From contig JAGWHQ010000001.1 in assembly GCA_028866655.1 (NCBI GenBank), forward strand, positions 115,198 to 179,197: 64,000 nt of DNA, written 5' to 3'. A program made the position numbers and the translations under genes. Shown here in pieces: positions 17,179-26,385 of the stretch; position 1 is the first letter of the stretch; each line of letters opens with the position of its first letter. The notes under the pieces were generated by a model. It was given only the letters and a program-made list of their open reading frames with translations. It was not told the DNA's origin and ran no database searches. The stretch comes from Nitrososphaerota archaeon. Lineage in GTDB: Archaea > Thermoproteota > Nitrososphaeria > Nitrososphaerales > Nitrosopumilaceae.

Positions 17179-17847
17179 TTACTTGGCAACCAGTAACTTC
17201 CACAGATAGCCACCATCGTTTGTAGTAAGTTCAATCTCAAAATGCTTGTTTCCAAGAGCTACAGTATGCGTAGTACTGTTTGGTTGTTTTCCATTGACAT
17301 GAAATGCTCGCAATGCATCAACCATGTCAGAAAGAGTGGAATACCCACCAGGATTTTGTGGTGACCAACATTGGCAGATAGTACTGTTTAGTACAACTCC
17401 AAAGACCGTCTTTACATTAGCATAGTCACTCATTGTTGGATCCAGTTCCAGTGCAACAACTACAAGACCTGGTACGTCAGGTGAACCAACCATATCAATA
17501 TCACCAAGAGTTCCCATCTTGTCTTTGAGTACAGTAGATGTACAGTGTGTTACAAGTGCCTGTTTTTGTGGATCGTTAATGAAATCACAGTATTGTTTGA
17601 TATCACTTGGACTGCTCAGCGTAATTGGGTTTGTCATGTTGATGTGATGCAACGCTAGATTAGATTTTAGATCAGAATTTTCTTCTTCGTATGAAAAATC
17701 AAGAAATGCAACTTGGTTTGAAGTACCCCCTTGACTTGTCATTGGAATAACAAATTGAATAACAGCTATAGCAATTGCAACTAAAACTACACCCGATATT
17801 GCCAGGTATAGATACTTTTTTGGTACCACGTGATAATTTTTCTCCAT
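17179..17847 (-). CDS. Membrane-anchored extracytoplasmic protein, unknown family
   Basis: A 222-aa protein with one N-terminal transmembrane helix (about residues 13-35, LAISGVVLVAIAIAVIQFVI) and a large exterior domain. The domain has cysteines in QYCDF, THCTS and ICQCW that could form disulfides or bind a metal. I do not recognise the family. The preceding lysines suggest the N-terminus is cytoplasmic. It is divergent from homoserine dehydrogenase, with short upstream spacing. Confidence 0.68.
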   Translation of the reverse strand: MEKNYHVVPKKYLYLAISGVVLVAIAIAVIQFVIPMTSQGGTSNQVAFLDFSYEEENSDLKSNLALHHINMTNPITLSSPSDIKQYCDFINDPQKQALVTHCTSTVLKDKMGTLGDIDMVGSPDVPGLVVVALELDPTMSDYANVKTVFGVVLNSTICQCWSPQNPGGYSTLSDMVDALRAFHVNGKQPNSTTHTVALGNKHFEIELTTNDGGYLWKLLVAK

Positions 17848-17912
17848 TGCTTTAATAAAGCAATCTCAGAAATCGTCAATCTTAATTAATGCCAAAATGT
17901 GTCTTGTGAATA

Positions 17913-18932
17913 TTGCGAATAATACTATCGGGCTTTGGAGTCGTAGGACAGAGCTTTGCAAAACTTTTGCTTTCTAGATCAGAGGACCTGTATGCAAAAC
18001 ATGGACTAAAGCCAAGAATAGTAGGTGTCTTTGACTCTAAAGGTTCTGCAGCATCGTCTGCAGGACTTGACTTGAATAGATTACTAGAAGTGAAGAAAAA
18101 ATATGGAAACATACGAAAATATCATAACAAGGAAAAAGATGCAAATGGTCTTGACATGATAAACGGCATGGATGCTGAAGTTTTGATAGAAACTACTCCA
18201 AGTAATTATAAGGATGCAGAGCCTGGCATGTCACACATAGTAAGTGCAATGAAAAAAGGACTACATGTCATTACTGTAAACAAGGGACCTCTTGCACTTG
18301 CGTTTCCATCATTGATTGAGCTTGCAACATACAACCAAGTCCAGCTGAAATTCAGCGGCACGGTAGGAGGCGGAACTCCAATCTTGGATTATGCGAAAAA
18401 TAGTCTGCGTGGAGAGAGGATAGTCTCATTTCAAGGAATACTAAATGGTACTACAAACTACATCCTCACAAACATGGCAACAGGTCTTACATTCAAAGCA
18501 GCACTTGTAGATGCCAAGAAAAAAGGGTATGTAGAGGCAGACGAGTCATTGGATATAGATGGTTTTGATGCAGCGGCTAAGCTTGTCATACTTGCCAACT
18601 GGATAATGGACATGAAAGTTACAATAAAAGACATCAAAAGAATAGGAATTAGAGACGTTACAACTGGAGACATAAAAAAGGCAGCAGCACATGATTGTGC
18701 GGTAAAACTGATTGCATCATGTAATAGAGAGTTAGTCGTGTCGCCAAGAGAGATATCACTTGATGACCCAATGTGTGTCAACGGAACCCTCAATGCCATA
18801 ACGTTTAGCTCGGAGCATTCCGGCCAGCAGACAATAATAGGTCGCGGTGCAGGAGGTATCGAAACTGCCAGTTCAATTTTAAGAGATTTGTTAGATATCA
18901 AACAGGAAATGTCAAGAATTGAAATCGCATAA
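17913..18932 (+). CDS. hom: Homoserine dehydrogenase
   Basis: Reduces aspartate semialdehyde to homoserine in threonine and methionine synthesis. The N-terminal Rossmann motif is GFGVVGQSFA, and the family signature GTVGGGTPILDYA and ILNGTTNYIL are clear, followed by AAAKLVILANW. No ACT domain is present (339 aa), so feedback control through ACT is unlikely. The start is TTG 17913, the first usable codon after an in-frame stop at 17907. The following PUA gene overlaps its 3' end by 14 nt. Confidence 0.93.
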   Translation: MRIILSGFGVVGQSFAKLLLSRSEDLYAKHGLKPRIVGVFDSKGSAASSAGLDLNRLLEVKKKYGNIRKYHNKEKDANGLDMINGMDAEVLIETTPSNYKDAEPGMSHIVSAMKKGLHVITVNKGPLALAFPSLIELATYNQVQLKFSGTVGGGTPILDYAKNSLRGERIVSFQGILNGTTNYILTNMATGLTFKAALVDAKKKGYVEADESLDIDGFDAAAKLVILANWIMDMKVTIKDIKRIGIRDVTTGDIKKAAAHDCAVKLIASCNRELVVSPREISLDDPMCVNGTLNAITFSSEHSGQQTIIGRGAGGIETASSILRDLLDIKQEMSRIEIA

Positions 18933-19395
18933 CCTATCAAAGAGTGATATATCTGTCATCATTGACAAGATGACCACTCAGTGGCATATCGAACTGTCAA
19001 AATCAAAGACTTTGATATTGCATGAGATTGATAATGATACAAATCTGATAACAGGAGACAGCATAACAGCAATACAAATTGGCGAATCATATCTTCCATT
19101 TCTTTCAGAGACTGTACTACTAGAGAAATTTCCAAAAGCAATTGTTGATGCAGGTGCAATCAAGTTTGTTTGTAATGGAGCAAATGTAATGCGACCAGGA
19201 ATTAAGAAATTTACAGAATTTCAAAAAGACGACATTATCTGTATAGTCGATGAAGTGCACAACAAGTTTCTTGCAGTTGGAAAGGCATTGATATCAAGTG
19301 CCGAAATGTCAAACATAACAAAAGGTGAGGTTGTAAAAAATTTGCATTATATTTCTGACAAGTATTGGGAAGCTGCAAAGATTGTCAAGAAATAA
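18919..19395 (+). CDS. PUA-domain RNA-binding protein
   Basis: A 158-aa protein of the archaeal MCT-1/Tma20-like group. The N-terminus KSHNLSKSDISVIIDK is the usual pre-PUA segment, and the PUA domain follows from about residue 75 (PKAIVDAGAIKFVCNGANVMRPGI), ending GKALISSAEM. These proteins act in ribosome recycling or translation re-initiation in eukaryotes; the archaeal role is less clear. The TTG start overlaps the hom stop by 14 nt; it is favoured because it restores the family N-terminus. Confidence 0.85.
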   Translation: MKSHNLSKSDISVIIDKMTTQWHIELSKSKTLILHEIDNDTNLITGDSITAIQIGESYLPFLSETVLLEKFPKAIVDAGAIKFVCNGANVMRPGIKKFTEFQKDDIICIVDEVHNKFLAVGKALISSAEMSNITKGEVVKNLHYISDKYWEAAKIVKK

Positions 19396-19397
19396 CT

Positions 19398-19991
19398 TTA
19401 GTTTGCGGTAAATTCTCTTGTTCCGTTCTTGTCGACAACAAGCACATCTATTCCATCTCCACTTGCATTGTCTCTCATTATTGCAGACTTGATGGATTTT
19501 ACTGCCAAGGTTACAGCATCCTTTTCGCTCATCTTTGGTTTAAATTCTTGATCCAAGACTCCAAGTGCCATCTCTGCACCAGTACCAACAGAAGCATAAT
19601 CATCAGGTAAGACTGAGCCCAATGGGTCCAGTGTGTAAATTACTGCATCACCATCAACGCCTCCAACTATAACCTGAGTCAAGAGAGGATAGTAACGTCG
19701 TTCATACATCATAGTAGACATCATCTTGGCTACTGAATTTGGAGGAATTTCACGTTTGATTTCCATCTTTCGTATCTTTGTCATGGCCCTCATCTGCATT
19801 GCCAAGACTTGCATGTCTGCAACCATTCCAGCACAGCATGCACCGACAAAATCAGTAATCTTGAATGTCTTTTTTGTATTCTTGCTTACTACAAAATTGC
19901 CATAAGAGATTCTTCTCTCACTTGCCATGACGACACCGCCGTCAAATGTAATACCAACTGCAGTAGCTCCTGGCATGTACATGTAAGCCAT
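19398..19991 (-). CDS. psmB: Proteasome subunit beta with Ala in place of the catalytic Thr1
   Basis: 20S proteasome beta subunit. After a short leader MAYMYMPG comes ATAVGITF, which aligns without gaps to the usual TTTVGIxx; the residue at Thr1 is therefore Ala. Other core residues remain: SERR (Glu17 region), NTKKTF (Lys33 region) and SGDGIDVLVV near the C-terminus. Archaea often have two beta subunits, one inactive or regulatory, so this is probably the non-catalytic partner. The start at 19991 is favoured over 20042 because CCTTTATTG lies about 27 nt upstream. It would form the inner rings of the particle with PsmA. Confidence 0.88.
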   Translation of the reverse strand: MAYMYMPGATAVGITFDGGVVMASERRISYGNFVVSKNTKKTFKITDFVGACCAGMVADMQVLAMQMRAMTKIRKMEIKREIPPNSVAKMMSTMMYERRYYPLLTQVIVGGVDGDAVIYTLDPLGSVLPDDYASVGTGAEMALGVLDQEFKPKMSEKDAVTLAVKSIKSAIMRDNASGDGIDVLVVDKNGTREFTAN

Positions 19992-20107
19992 GATTGAATT
20001 GCAAAATGAGCACAATAAAGGCCTTTCTGTGCAGTCTATCACGGATCAGTAGGATAGAGGCAAGAAACCACTAGTTCCAAATTCAGAGAAATGATCTTGT
20101 AGTAAAT

Positions 20108-21457
20108 CTACTGGGATGCGAAATTTCGAATTATCTTGCACATGCACTTTGTTGTTTTTTTAAGTAGATCAATTCTTGCAAATTCATTTGGTGAGTGGAT
20201 CCTAGAAAATATGTATGTGCTCCCTATTGCAATACATGGAGAGTGTAAGAACTTTACAAACGAAAACATTGGTCCTGTTCCTGCAGAGGAGACACTAAGA
20301 ATAGATTTTCCAAATGATTCATCTGCTGCCTTTTTTACAGTTTTAACGAAAGGATCAGATAGTGCAGTCCTTGCAGCTGCTTCACCATGAATCAATGTAA
20401 CTTTGATATCTCCAAACCCATTTTGTTTTAGATGATTTTTCAAACGAAGAAGTTGTTTTTTAGGATCCATCTTTGGAATTAACCTAAAATCAATTTTGAC
20501 TAAAGCCTTTGATGGCAGGACAGTTTTTGCGCCAGGACCTTCATAACCTGATGTAAATCCTGCAATGTTACAGGTCGGTTCTCCTACTAGGGCTTTTTTT
20601 ATTGCAATACCTTTTTTGTTATCAACAAATTTTTTTATTCCATATTCTTTTTTAAATGAAACTTCATCAAATGGTTCTGATGCAATTATTTTGAGATCCT
20701 CTCTTGTGAATTTATCAACTTCTTTGTACCAGTTTTTTATCAATACTGTGCCATCAATGCCACGAAGTGTTTTTAATGCCTCAACAAGCCTCCATGCAGG
20801 ATTTTCTATTATTACTGCAAGACTTGAATGCGCATCACGAATTGATTCTACTTTGGACAATTCCACATAAAGCAATCCCTTCATTCCAAGACTGATTACT
20901 GGTCTGTCTTGTTCATCAACATAGCCAAACTCCCAGATTACTGCATTACAGGATAGTTTTTCTTGGTATTTTTTTAGGTAATCCTCAATGTGTACACTTC
21001 CAATCTCTTCTTCTCCCTCAATGAAAAATTTGATGTTACATGGCACATCCCCGGTTGTTTTCAAAAAGGATTCAACTGCCTTTATTCTTGTAATTAACTC
21101 CCCCTTGTCATCAGCCGAACCTCTGCCAAAGATTTTGTTCCCAATTATTTTTCCGCTAAATGGCTTGTCATCCCATAGATCAAGCGGCTCTTCAGGCTGT
21201 ACATCATAATGGTTGTAAAACAACAATGTCTTTTTGGAATTTTGTTTTGACTTGACTTCTCCATATATTACAGGTGGAACTCCTTTTTTGGTATAAAGTA
21301 GTTCTGCACGTATTCCCGACTTTTTCATCATTTGGACAATCAGTCTTGAGCACTCTTCTAGTCCCAGATTTTTTGCAGAGACACTTGGCTGTCTGATTAG
21401 TTTTTGCAGGTCTGATAGAAGACTTGGAAAATTCTTGTCAACGTAATTTTCTTGCAT
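20108..21457 (-). CDS. M20-family metallopeptidase (dipeptidase-like)
   Basis: A 449-aa zinc peptidase of the M20/M25/M40 group. Metal and catalytic motifs are FYNHYDVQPEE (His/Asp), GRGSADDKGE and EGEEEIGS (catalytic Glu pair), and there is a dimerisation insert in the middle. It likely releases terminal amino acids from small peptides in the cytosol, perhaps downstream of the proteasome encoded nearby. It starts 3 nt from the stop of nnrD, and trmI-nnrD-M20 form one minus-strand unit. Confidence 0.9.
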   Translation of the reverse strand: MQENYVDKNFPSLLSDLQKLIRQPSVSAKNLGLEECSRLIVQMMKKSGIRAELLYTKKGVPPVIYGEVKSKQNSKKTLLFYNHYDVQPEEPLDLWDDKPFSGKIIGNKIFGRGSADDKGELITRIKAVESFLKTTGDVPCNIKFFIEGEEEIGSVHIEDYLKKYQEKLSCNAVIWEFGYVDEQDRPVISLGMKGLLYVELSKVESIRDAHSSLAVIIENPAWRLVEALKTLRGIDGTVLIKNWYKEVDKFTREDLKIIASEPFDEVSFKKEYGIKKFVDNKKGIAIKKALVGEPTCNIAGFTSGYEGPGAKTVLPSKALVKIDFRLIPKMDPKKQLLRLKNHLKQNGFGDIKVTLIHGEAAARTALSDPFVKTVKKAADESFGKSILSVSSAGTGPMFSFVKFLHSPCIAIGSTYIFSRIHSPNEFARIDLLKKTTKCMCKIIRNFASQ

Positions 21458-21460
21458 GAT

Positions 21461-22321
21461 TTATTTCACTTTATCAAATGGTTTCATTGAAAACGGTATA
21501 AAATCCAACAGATCAGTTGCCACAATATGCAATCCATGTTTTTTTTGAGCCAAATATCCTGCCTTGCCATTTAGAAATACAGCAGAAGATGCTGCCTGGA
21601 CTGGATCTTTATTTTTAGCAAACATTGCTGCAACAACACCTGACAAGACATCTCCCGTTCCACCAACAGTCATAGCCGCAATGTTTTTTGGATTCAAGTA
21701 TGTTTGCTTGCCATCAGATACAATGTCTGTTGGCCCCTTGAGCAATACTATTACACCATTTTCTTTTGCATATTTTTCAACTAGTCCAATACGTGGTTTT
21801 ATCGCATCAGGAGGAAGCTCACCAAATAATCTTTGAAATTCCCCTGCATGAGGAGTAACTATCACTTTCCTGTCCCTAATCTCTGGAAGAATTTCAGGTA
21901 CTAGAGAACTTGCATCAAGTGATAGTCTAACAGCTCTATCAAGAAGAGAACGGACAAGAATCTTTAATGCTTCACGGTCTTGGATTCCAAGACCCATTCC
22001 TATCGTAGCAGAATCCAGATTTTTTGGTATTATCCCAAGTAATTTTTGAACAGAGCCACGAGTCAGCTTTACATCAACTAGTGGTATAACAATCAGATTT
22101 GGCGAGAATGCTCGTGTTGCCATTACATTGATCTTGGGTACACAGGTGTATACCAAGTCAGAACCTGCGCGTAGTGCTGCAAGAGACGACAGGATGGGAG
22201 CGCCATGATAAAGATAATTTCCACCAAGAACTAGGACTTTTCCATTGTCTCCTTTTCTTGATACAGCCTTGCGGGATGGTATGAAACTTTTAACAATCTG
22301 AGATTGGAGAATTTTTGCCAA
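21461..22321 (-). CDS. nnrD: ADP/ATP-dependent NAD(P)H-hydrate dehydratase
   Basis: Repairs the hydrated, inactive form of NAD(P)H. The ribokinase-like fold shows GKVLVLGGNYLYHGAP near the N-terminus, VTPHAGEFQRLFG in the middle and GGTGDVLSGVVAA at the end, which are the dehydratase's nucleotide-binding motifs. Many archaea have this domain fused to an N-terminal epimerase (YjeF_N); here the epimerase domain is absent, so it must be encoded elsewhere or missing. The trmI gene lies 8 nt upstream. Confidence 0.9.
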   Translation of the reverse strand: MAKILQSQIVKSFIPSRKAVSRKGDNGKVLVLGGNYLYHGAPILSSLAALRAGSDLVYTCVPKINVMATRAFSPNLIVIPLVDVKLTRGSVQKLLGIIPKNLDSATIGMGLGIQDREALKILVRSLLDRAVRLSLDASSLVPEILPEIRDRKVIVTPHAGEFQRLFGELPPDAIKPRIGLVEKYAKENGVIVLLKGPTDIVSDGKQTYLNPKNIAAMTVGGTGDVLSGVVAAMFAKNKDPVQAASSAVFLNGKAGYLAQKKHGLHIVATDLLDFIPFSMKPFDKVK

Positions 22322-22329
22322 CAGTCGTT

Positions 22330-23211
22330 TTATTTTTTAAGAGATGATAAACTTTCGTCTTCAGAGGAATCAATTTCTTCAGATTCAACATCTGGTTGCT
22401 CTACAGGTAACAACACTTTACGCAAGCTTGCTGGCGTGATAACTTTACGTGCAAATGCAACATATGTTGTATGCCCTATTGCTCTAAACGAATGTCTTGT
22501 CTTACCATCTCTTGCTTCTATTGTTCTTACAATTTGCTCGGTGCATTCAATGTCAAAGAAATCATTTTGACGTAATGCTGCAGCAAGTTTTTCAAGTTGG
22601 TTCATCGTAGGACATATTGCAACAAATGCGCCGCTTCCCTTGAGCATTTTTCTTGCTTGAGGTACTACCACCCATGGATCTCCAAGATCAACTATTACCA
22701 CATCTGCATCCTTTTGAGGCATCTTTTTTGCAGTCTTGAGATCAAGTTTTGTCATAGTGACATATTTTGAAACACCCGCCTTTTCGATGTTTTTTCTTGC
22801 AATTGCCATAAAGTTTTCATCTACATCATACGTATAGACATGGCCCTTTGGTTTGACAAGGCTTGCAAGAAAAGTTGTAAACGAGCCACTTCCAGTTCCA
22901 ATTTCTACTATTTTGTATCCACTCTGCAATCCTATTCGTGCTGCAATGTATCCCAAATCTTTAGGATATACAATCTGAGTACTGCGTTGGCTCTTCATTA
23001 CATAATCATAGATAGTAGGCTCTAGTGCAAAAATTATCTTTCCCTTGTTTGTTTTTATTGCAGTACCAAACGGTTTTCCTATCACTTTCTTGTGGTCTAT
23101 GATTCCGACATGGGTGTGGAATTTTTGTTTTGGCGCAACTTTCATTAACCATTTTTTACTATCATTATAAAAAAACAACACATTATCGTTCTGCTTTATT
23201 TTCTTCAACAA
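22330..23211 (-). CDS. trmI: tRNA (adenine-N1)-methyltransferase, TrmI type
   Basis: SAM-dependent m1A methyltransferase that acts on A57/A58 of tRNA in archaea. The SAM-binding motif I is VEIGTGSGSFT, with GHVYTYDVDENFM following and the catalytic-face motif VDLGDPW. An N-terminal beta-rich domain starts the protein. The C-terminal 40 residues form an acidic low-complexity tail (ESEEIDSSEDES) not typical of bacterial TrmI. First gene of the trmI-nnrD-M20 unit. Confidence 0.92.
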   Translation of the reverse strand: MLKKIKQNDNVLFFYNDSKKWLMKVAPKQKFHTHVGIIDHKKVIGKPFGTAIKTNKGKIIFALEPTIYDYVMKSQRSTQIVYPKDLGYIAARIGLQSGYKIVEIGTGSGSFTTFLASLVKPKGHVYTYDVDENFMAIARKNIEKAGVSKYVTMTKLDLKTAKKMPQKDADVVIVDLGDPWVVVPQARKMLKGSGAFVAICPTMNQLEKLAAALRQNDFFDIECTEQIVRTIEARDGKTRHSFRAIGHTTYVAFARKVITPASLRKVLLPVEQPDVESEEIDSSEDESLSSLKK

Positions 23212-23275
23212 TTCAACCTGATCAGGTGTGGATAAATATCTTGACCCTAAAAATTTTCATGTGCCAGACTAGATT

Positions 23276-23482
23276 TTATTTTCCTTCGCTTGTCTTTGGT
23301 TTTCCTTTTAGTACCCTACCAGATATGATAGATGCTATCCACAATCCCACTCCAGTCCAAACCAATTCCTTGTGAACGGTAAACATTCCCAAGGTTGTAG
23401 AAACAAGTCCAACTGCTGCAAATATCACAGGAATTGTTGCTTTTTTTGTAGGCAATTTGATCTCACATCCTTTCTGGGGCAT
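23276..23482 (-). CDS. Small two-helix membrane protein (68 aa)
   Basis: After the start MPQKGCEIKLPTKK there are two hydrophobic helices (ATIPVIFAAVGLVSTTLGMF and VWTGVGLWIASIISG), ending in a basic tail. I chose the ATG at 23482; the track's longer form would run back through argS codons in another frame. It overlaps the argS 3' end by 20 nt and is likely the last gene of that transcript. No family is recognised. Confidence 0.62.
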   Translation of the reverse strand: MPQKGCEIKLPTKKATIPVIFAAVGLVSTTLGMFTVHKELVWTGVGLWIASIISGRVLKGKPKTSEGK

Positions 23483-25343
23483 CAATGCCCAAAAGTTGTA
23501 ATGCTTTTGCAAGGGTCTCTTTGAAAGAATAAACGAGGCAGAGTCTAGCATTGATGACATCATCAGAGTTTGCTGTCAAGACTTTGACATGTTCATAGAA
23601 AGTATTGAATGATACTGCAAGATGATAACAGTACTTGGCAATTATTTTAGGTGATAAATTCTTTGCAGAATCTTCCACGTGAAGGTCAAACTCGCCAATG
23701 ACTTTGACCATGTCTTTTTCATATATAGTATCCATGATACCAAGACTTGCCTCAAAGTTTGGACTCTTTCCAGCTTTTTCCAATATCCTCATTGCACGTG
23801 CATATGCATATTGGATGTAAGGCCCAGTGTCTCCTTCCAAACTTAGGGATTCTGTCAGATCAAATGTAATTACCTTGTCAAGGTCTTGTTTTATCATTGC
23901 ATAACGTAATGCTCCAATTGCTACCTGTTCTGATATTTTTACAAGACTCATTTCATCGAACTCTGGATTTCTTTTCTTTGCCTCATCAAATGTTCTCCCA
24001 CTCAAGATGTCAAGTACATAATCTGCGCTAACATAGATTCCCTTTCTGCCAGACATTTGTACAGATTTTCCTCCAGTATCAAGATCAAGTGTTTTTGCAG
24101 TATCAGGACTGAGTGTAACAGACTCGTATCCCAAGTGAACATATGAATCAGGTTTTGATTTGAACTCTGACATTATCTTTGTTATAATATTTTGAAGCCT
24201 TGACTGCCTAGAATCAATAACGGTAATTACACGATCTCCTGTGAAATGCATCGCAGTATCCTTAGAGTCAAGCGTAGTCTGCCACAAGACACGTCCAGTC
24301 TTTTGCACTGCATAATGTTTGTAATAAAATGGATCATCCAAGATTCCAAGTTTCCATGCTGCATATGGAATATCTTTTGCAATATACGTAGCAGTTCCGT
24401 TGCTTCTAACCAAGACTTTGTCTTCTTCGGATTCAGCCTTTATGACCCAGCATCCAGCATTTTTCCCTTCTTGTTCTAGAGTGGTTATGCCCATTGATTT
24501 CATCTTTTCAAATGCAACTTGCCACAATTTCGAGTGCACAATCTGAGATTCAAAATTAAGACAGTCATATGTGACACCAAGACGCCAGCATGTTTTGAGT
24601 TGCTCTTCAAGAACACGTCTTGTTATTTCATCTCCAAACTTTGCAATCTCTGATGTTCCCTCTTCGAGTTCTTGAAGCACGTGTGAACGTAGATCTGCAA
24701 GAGCATTGTCGGTCTCATATCTTTCAGTTGTTTTTACATACACTACATCACCGCAATAGTGATCAAATTTTTGATCCTCTGGAGGCTTGTCAGAATATCC
24801 CCCATACTTGAAGCCAACAATGATATCTGCAACTTGAAGTCCAGAGTCATCCACATAATTTAGAACGCTGACATCGTATGATGCCTTGTGTAAAATCCTA
24901 GCAACAGTATCTCCAATTATTATATTTCGGACATGTCCAATATGCAGAGCCTTGTTTGGATTGACACTAGTATGTTCTATTACCATCTTGGAATTTTTTC
25001 CAAGATCAACAGAACCGTAATTTGCGCGAAGTGACGAGTGTATCACTTGTGGTACAAGCAGCGAATAGTTTGCAACAAAATTCAGATAACCTGACGCATG
25101 TACAGAAACTTCTGATACATATTCACCAAGACTTTTTTTGTATTCATCTGCAAGTGATTGTGAAACATCGGATGGTCTTTTCTTTAATGCCTTTGCAAGC
25201 AAAAATCCTACATTGCAACTCACATCCCCAAACTCTGGTCTTGCGGCCTCTGATACATCAAACTCTGTTTCAGGATAACCAAGTGCATTACAGGCTTTTT
25301 TTACACCGAGTCTGATTTCATCATAGACTAGTCGTAGTGTCAT
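23463..25343 (-). CDS. argS: Arginyl-tRNA synthetase
   Basis: Class I aminoacyl-tRNA synthetase, 626 aa. The signature HIGH appears in NPNKALHIGHVRN, and the second class I loop corresponds to SGRKGIYVS, a diverged form of KMSKS that is common in ArgRS. An N-terminal tRNA-binding Add domain (about 1-90) and a C-terminal DALR anticodon domain (SLSLEGDTGPYIQYAYAR onward) are both present. The phosphoglycolate phosphatase gene ends 7 nt upstream, so they are cotranscribed. Confidence 0.95.
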   Translation of the reverse strand: MTLRLVYDEIRLGVKKACNALGYPETEFDVSEAARPEFGDVSCNVGFLLAKALKKRPSDVSQSLADEYKKSLGEYVSEVSVHASGYLNFVANYSLLVPQVIHSSLRANYGSVDLGKNSKMVIEHTSVNPNKALHIGHVRNIIIGDTVARILHKASYDVSVLNYVDDSGLQVADIIVGFKYGGYSDKPPEDQKFDHYCGDVVYVKTTERYETDNALADLRSHVLQELEEGTSEIAKFGDEITRRVLEEQLKTCWRLGVTYDCLNFESQIVHSKLWQVAFEKMKSMGITTLEQEGKNAGCWVIKAESEEDKVLVRSNGTATYIAKDIPYAAWKLGILDDPFYYKHYAVQKTGRVLWQTTLDSKDTAMHFTGDRVITVIDSRQSRLQNIITKIMSEFKSKPDSYVHLGYESVTLSPDTAKTLDLDTGGKSVQMSGRKGIYVSADYVLDILSGRTFDEAKKRNPEFDEMSLVKISEQVAIGALRYAMIKQDLDKVITFDLTESLSLEGDTGPYIQYAYARAMRILEKAGKSPNFEASLGIMDTIYEKDMVKVIGEFDLHVEDSAKNLSPKIIAKYCYHLAVSFNTFYEHVKVLTANSDDVINARLCLVYSFKETLAKALQLLGIDAPERM

Positions 25344-25350
25344 GATATCA

Positions 25351-26046
25351 TCATTCTGCCAATAATTGTAGCTGTACTGCTTCTAATGCTTCAATCATGC
25401 CATCACCTTCATGCCCTGGAACTGACATGGTTGCTTGGGACTGGACATCTTTTGGGGCATTTCCAAGTGCTACGCTTGTTCCGGCCAACTTGAAGAGCGG
25501 CACATCAGTTTCACTATCCCCAATTGCAATTACATCTTCTTGTGTTGCCGAAAACATGTTCATTACTTCAAGGAATCCACTTGCCTTGTTTACACCCTTG
25601 GAATTTATGTGATATGCATATTGACTATCTGTCAAAGTTACATCGAGATTATTATCAGCAAAAAGTTTCTTTCCAACATTTACATCAAAATTTCTCTCAA
25701 GTACCACTTCTGTTATCCTTGGAAAGACTGGTTTTTCTATTGCTTCAGGAATTTTTGTTTTGAGAAACTCAAATGCATTAAGACATTTTTGTTTGTTACC
25801 AATCAATTTGTGTTCATTAGGTCCTGAAGTTATAATACCACCGTTTTCACCTACTGCAATTCTTGTAGTTCCACCAAATACCGATAACACGTAGGCTTCA
25901 ACAGAAGATCTTCCAGTTACATAAATGACCTTGTGTCCAAGTTTTACAAGATATCGTAGTGCACCAAGTGCATCAAGATCAACTCGTCCTCCCTTGTTGT
26001 CAGTAATGGTACCATCAATATCTATTGCAAAGATTTTAGGTTTCAT
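25351..26046 (-). CDS. Phosphoglycolate phosphatase (archaeal HAD type)
   Basis: HAD-superfamily phosphatase that dephosphorylates 2-phosphoglycolate or a related sugar phosphate. Motif I is FAIDIDGTITD, motif II VTGRS, and the C-terminal GDSETDVPLF gives motif IV, with a C2-type cap between. The ATG at 26046 is preferred to GTG 26055, since the minus-strand TTATTA lies about 27 nt before it. It is the first gene of the PGP-argS-small membrane protein transcript. Confidence 0.85.
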   Translation of the reverse strand: MKPKIFAIDIDGTITDNKGGRVDLDALGALRYLVKLGHKVIYVTGRSSVEAYVLSVFGGTTRIAVGENGGIITSGPNEHKLIGNKQKCLNAFEFLKTKIPEAIEKPVFPRITEVVLERNFDVNVGKKLFADNNLDVTLTDSQYAYHINSKGVNKASGFLEVMNMFSATQEDVIAIGDSETDVPLFKLAGTSVALGNAPKDVQSQATMSVPGHEGDGMIEALEAVQLQLLAE

Positions 26047-26112
26047 CAAAATCACGTATAATGTGGGTCATAATAACTGCTATCTAAAATAGTTTAATTC
26101 CGTAAAACTAAC

Positions 26113-26334
26113 ATGGTAAGAAAAGGTCTAATTACAGAAATTTTTAGCAAAGCCTTGTACAGTGATAATCCCAAATCATATCTTGTAGGATACATCGACC
26201 GTAGAATAACAAAAGAGACAACACTTGAAGAATTTTTGAAACTATCAGAAAATTTTGAATTGATCCCTGCAACAAGAATTGTATACATCAAAAAAGAAAA
26301 TAATATTTTATATTCCAAAAGTAAGATCCCTTGA
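26113..26334 (+). CDS. DUF504 (UPF0248) family protein
   Basis: A 73-aa archaeal mini-protein. It contains PKSYLVGYIDRR and the terminal pair IPATRIVYIKKENNILYSK, which match the DUF504 pattern; the same domain is fused to RNA-processing enzymes in some archaea. A role in RNA metabolism is therefore possible, but not shown. It has a short spacer to the following membrane protein gene. Confidence 0.7.
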   Translation: MVRKGLITEIFSKALYSDNPKSYLVGYIDRRITKETTLEEFLKLSENFELIPATRIVYIKKENNILYSKSKIP

Positions 26335-26385
26335 AGAATTGGAAAATAAGGTAGTGCTATTAGTGGGTAGATTTTGTTCTAGTTT

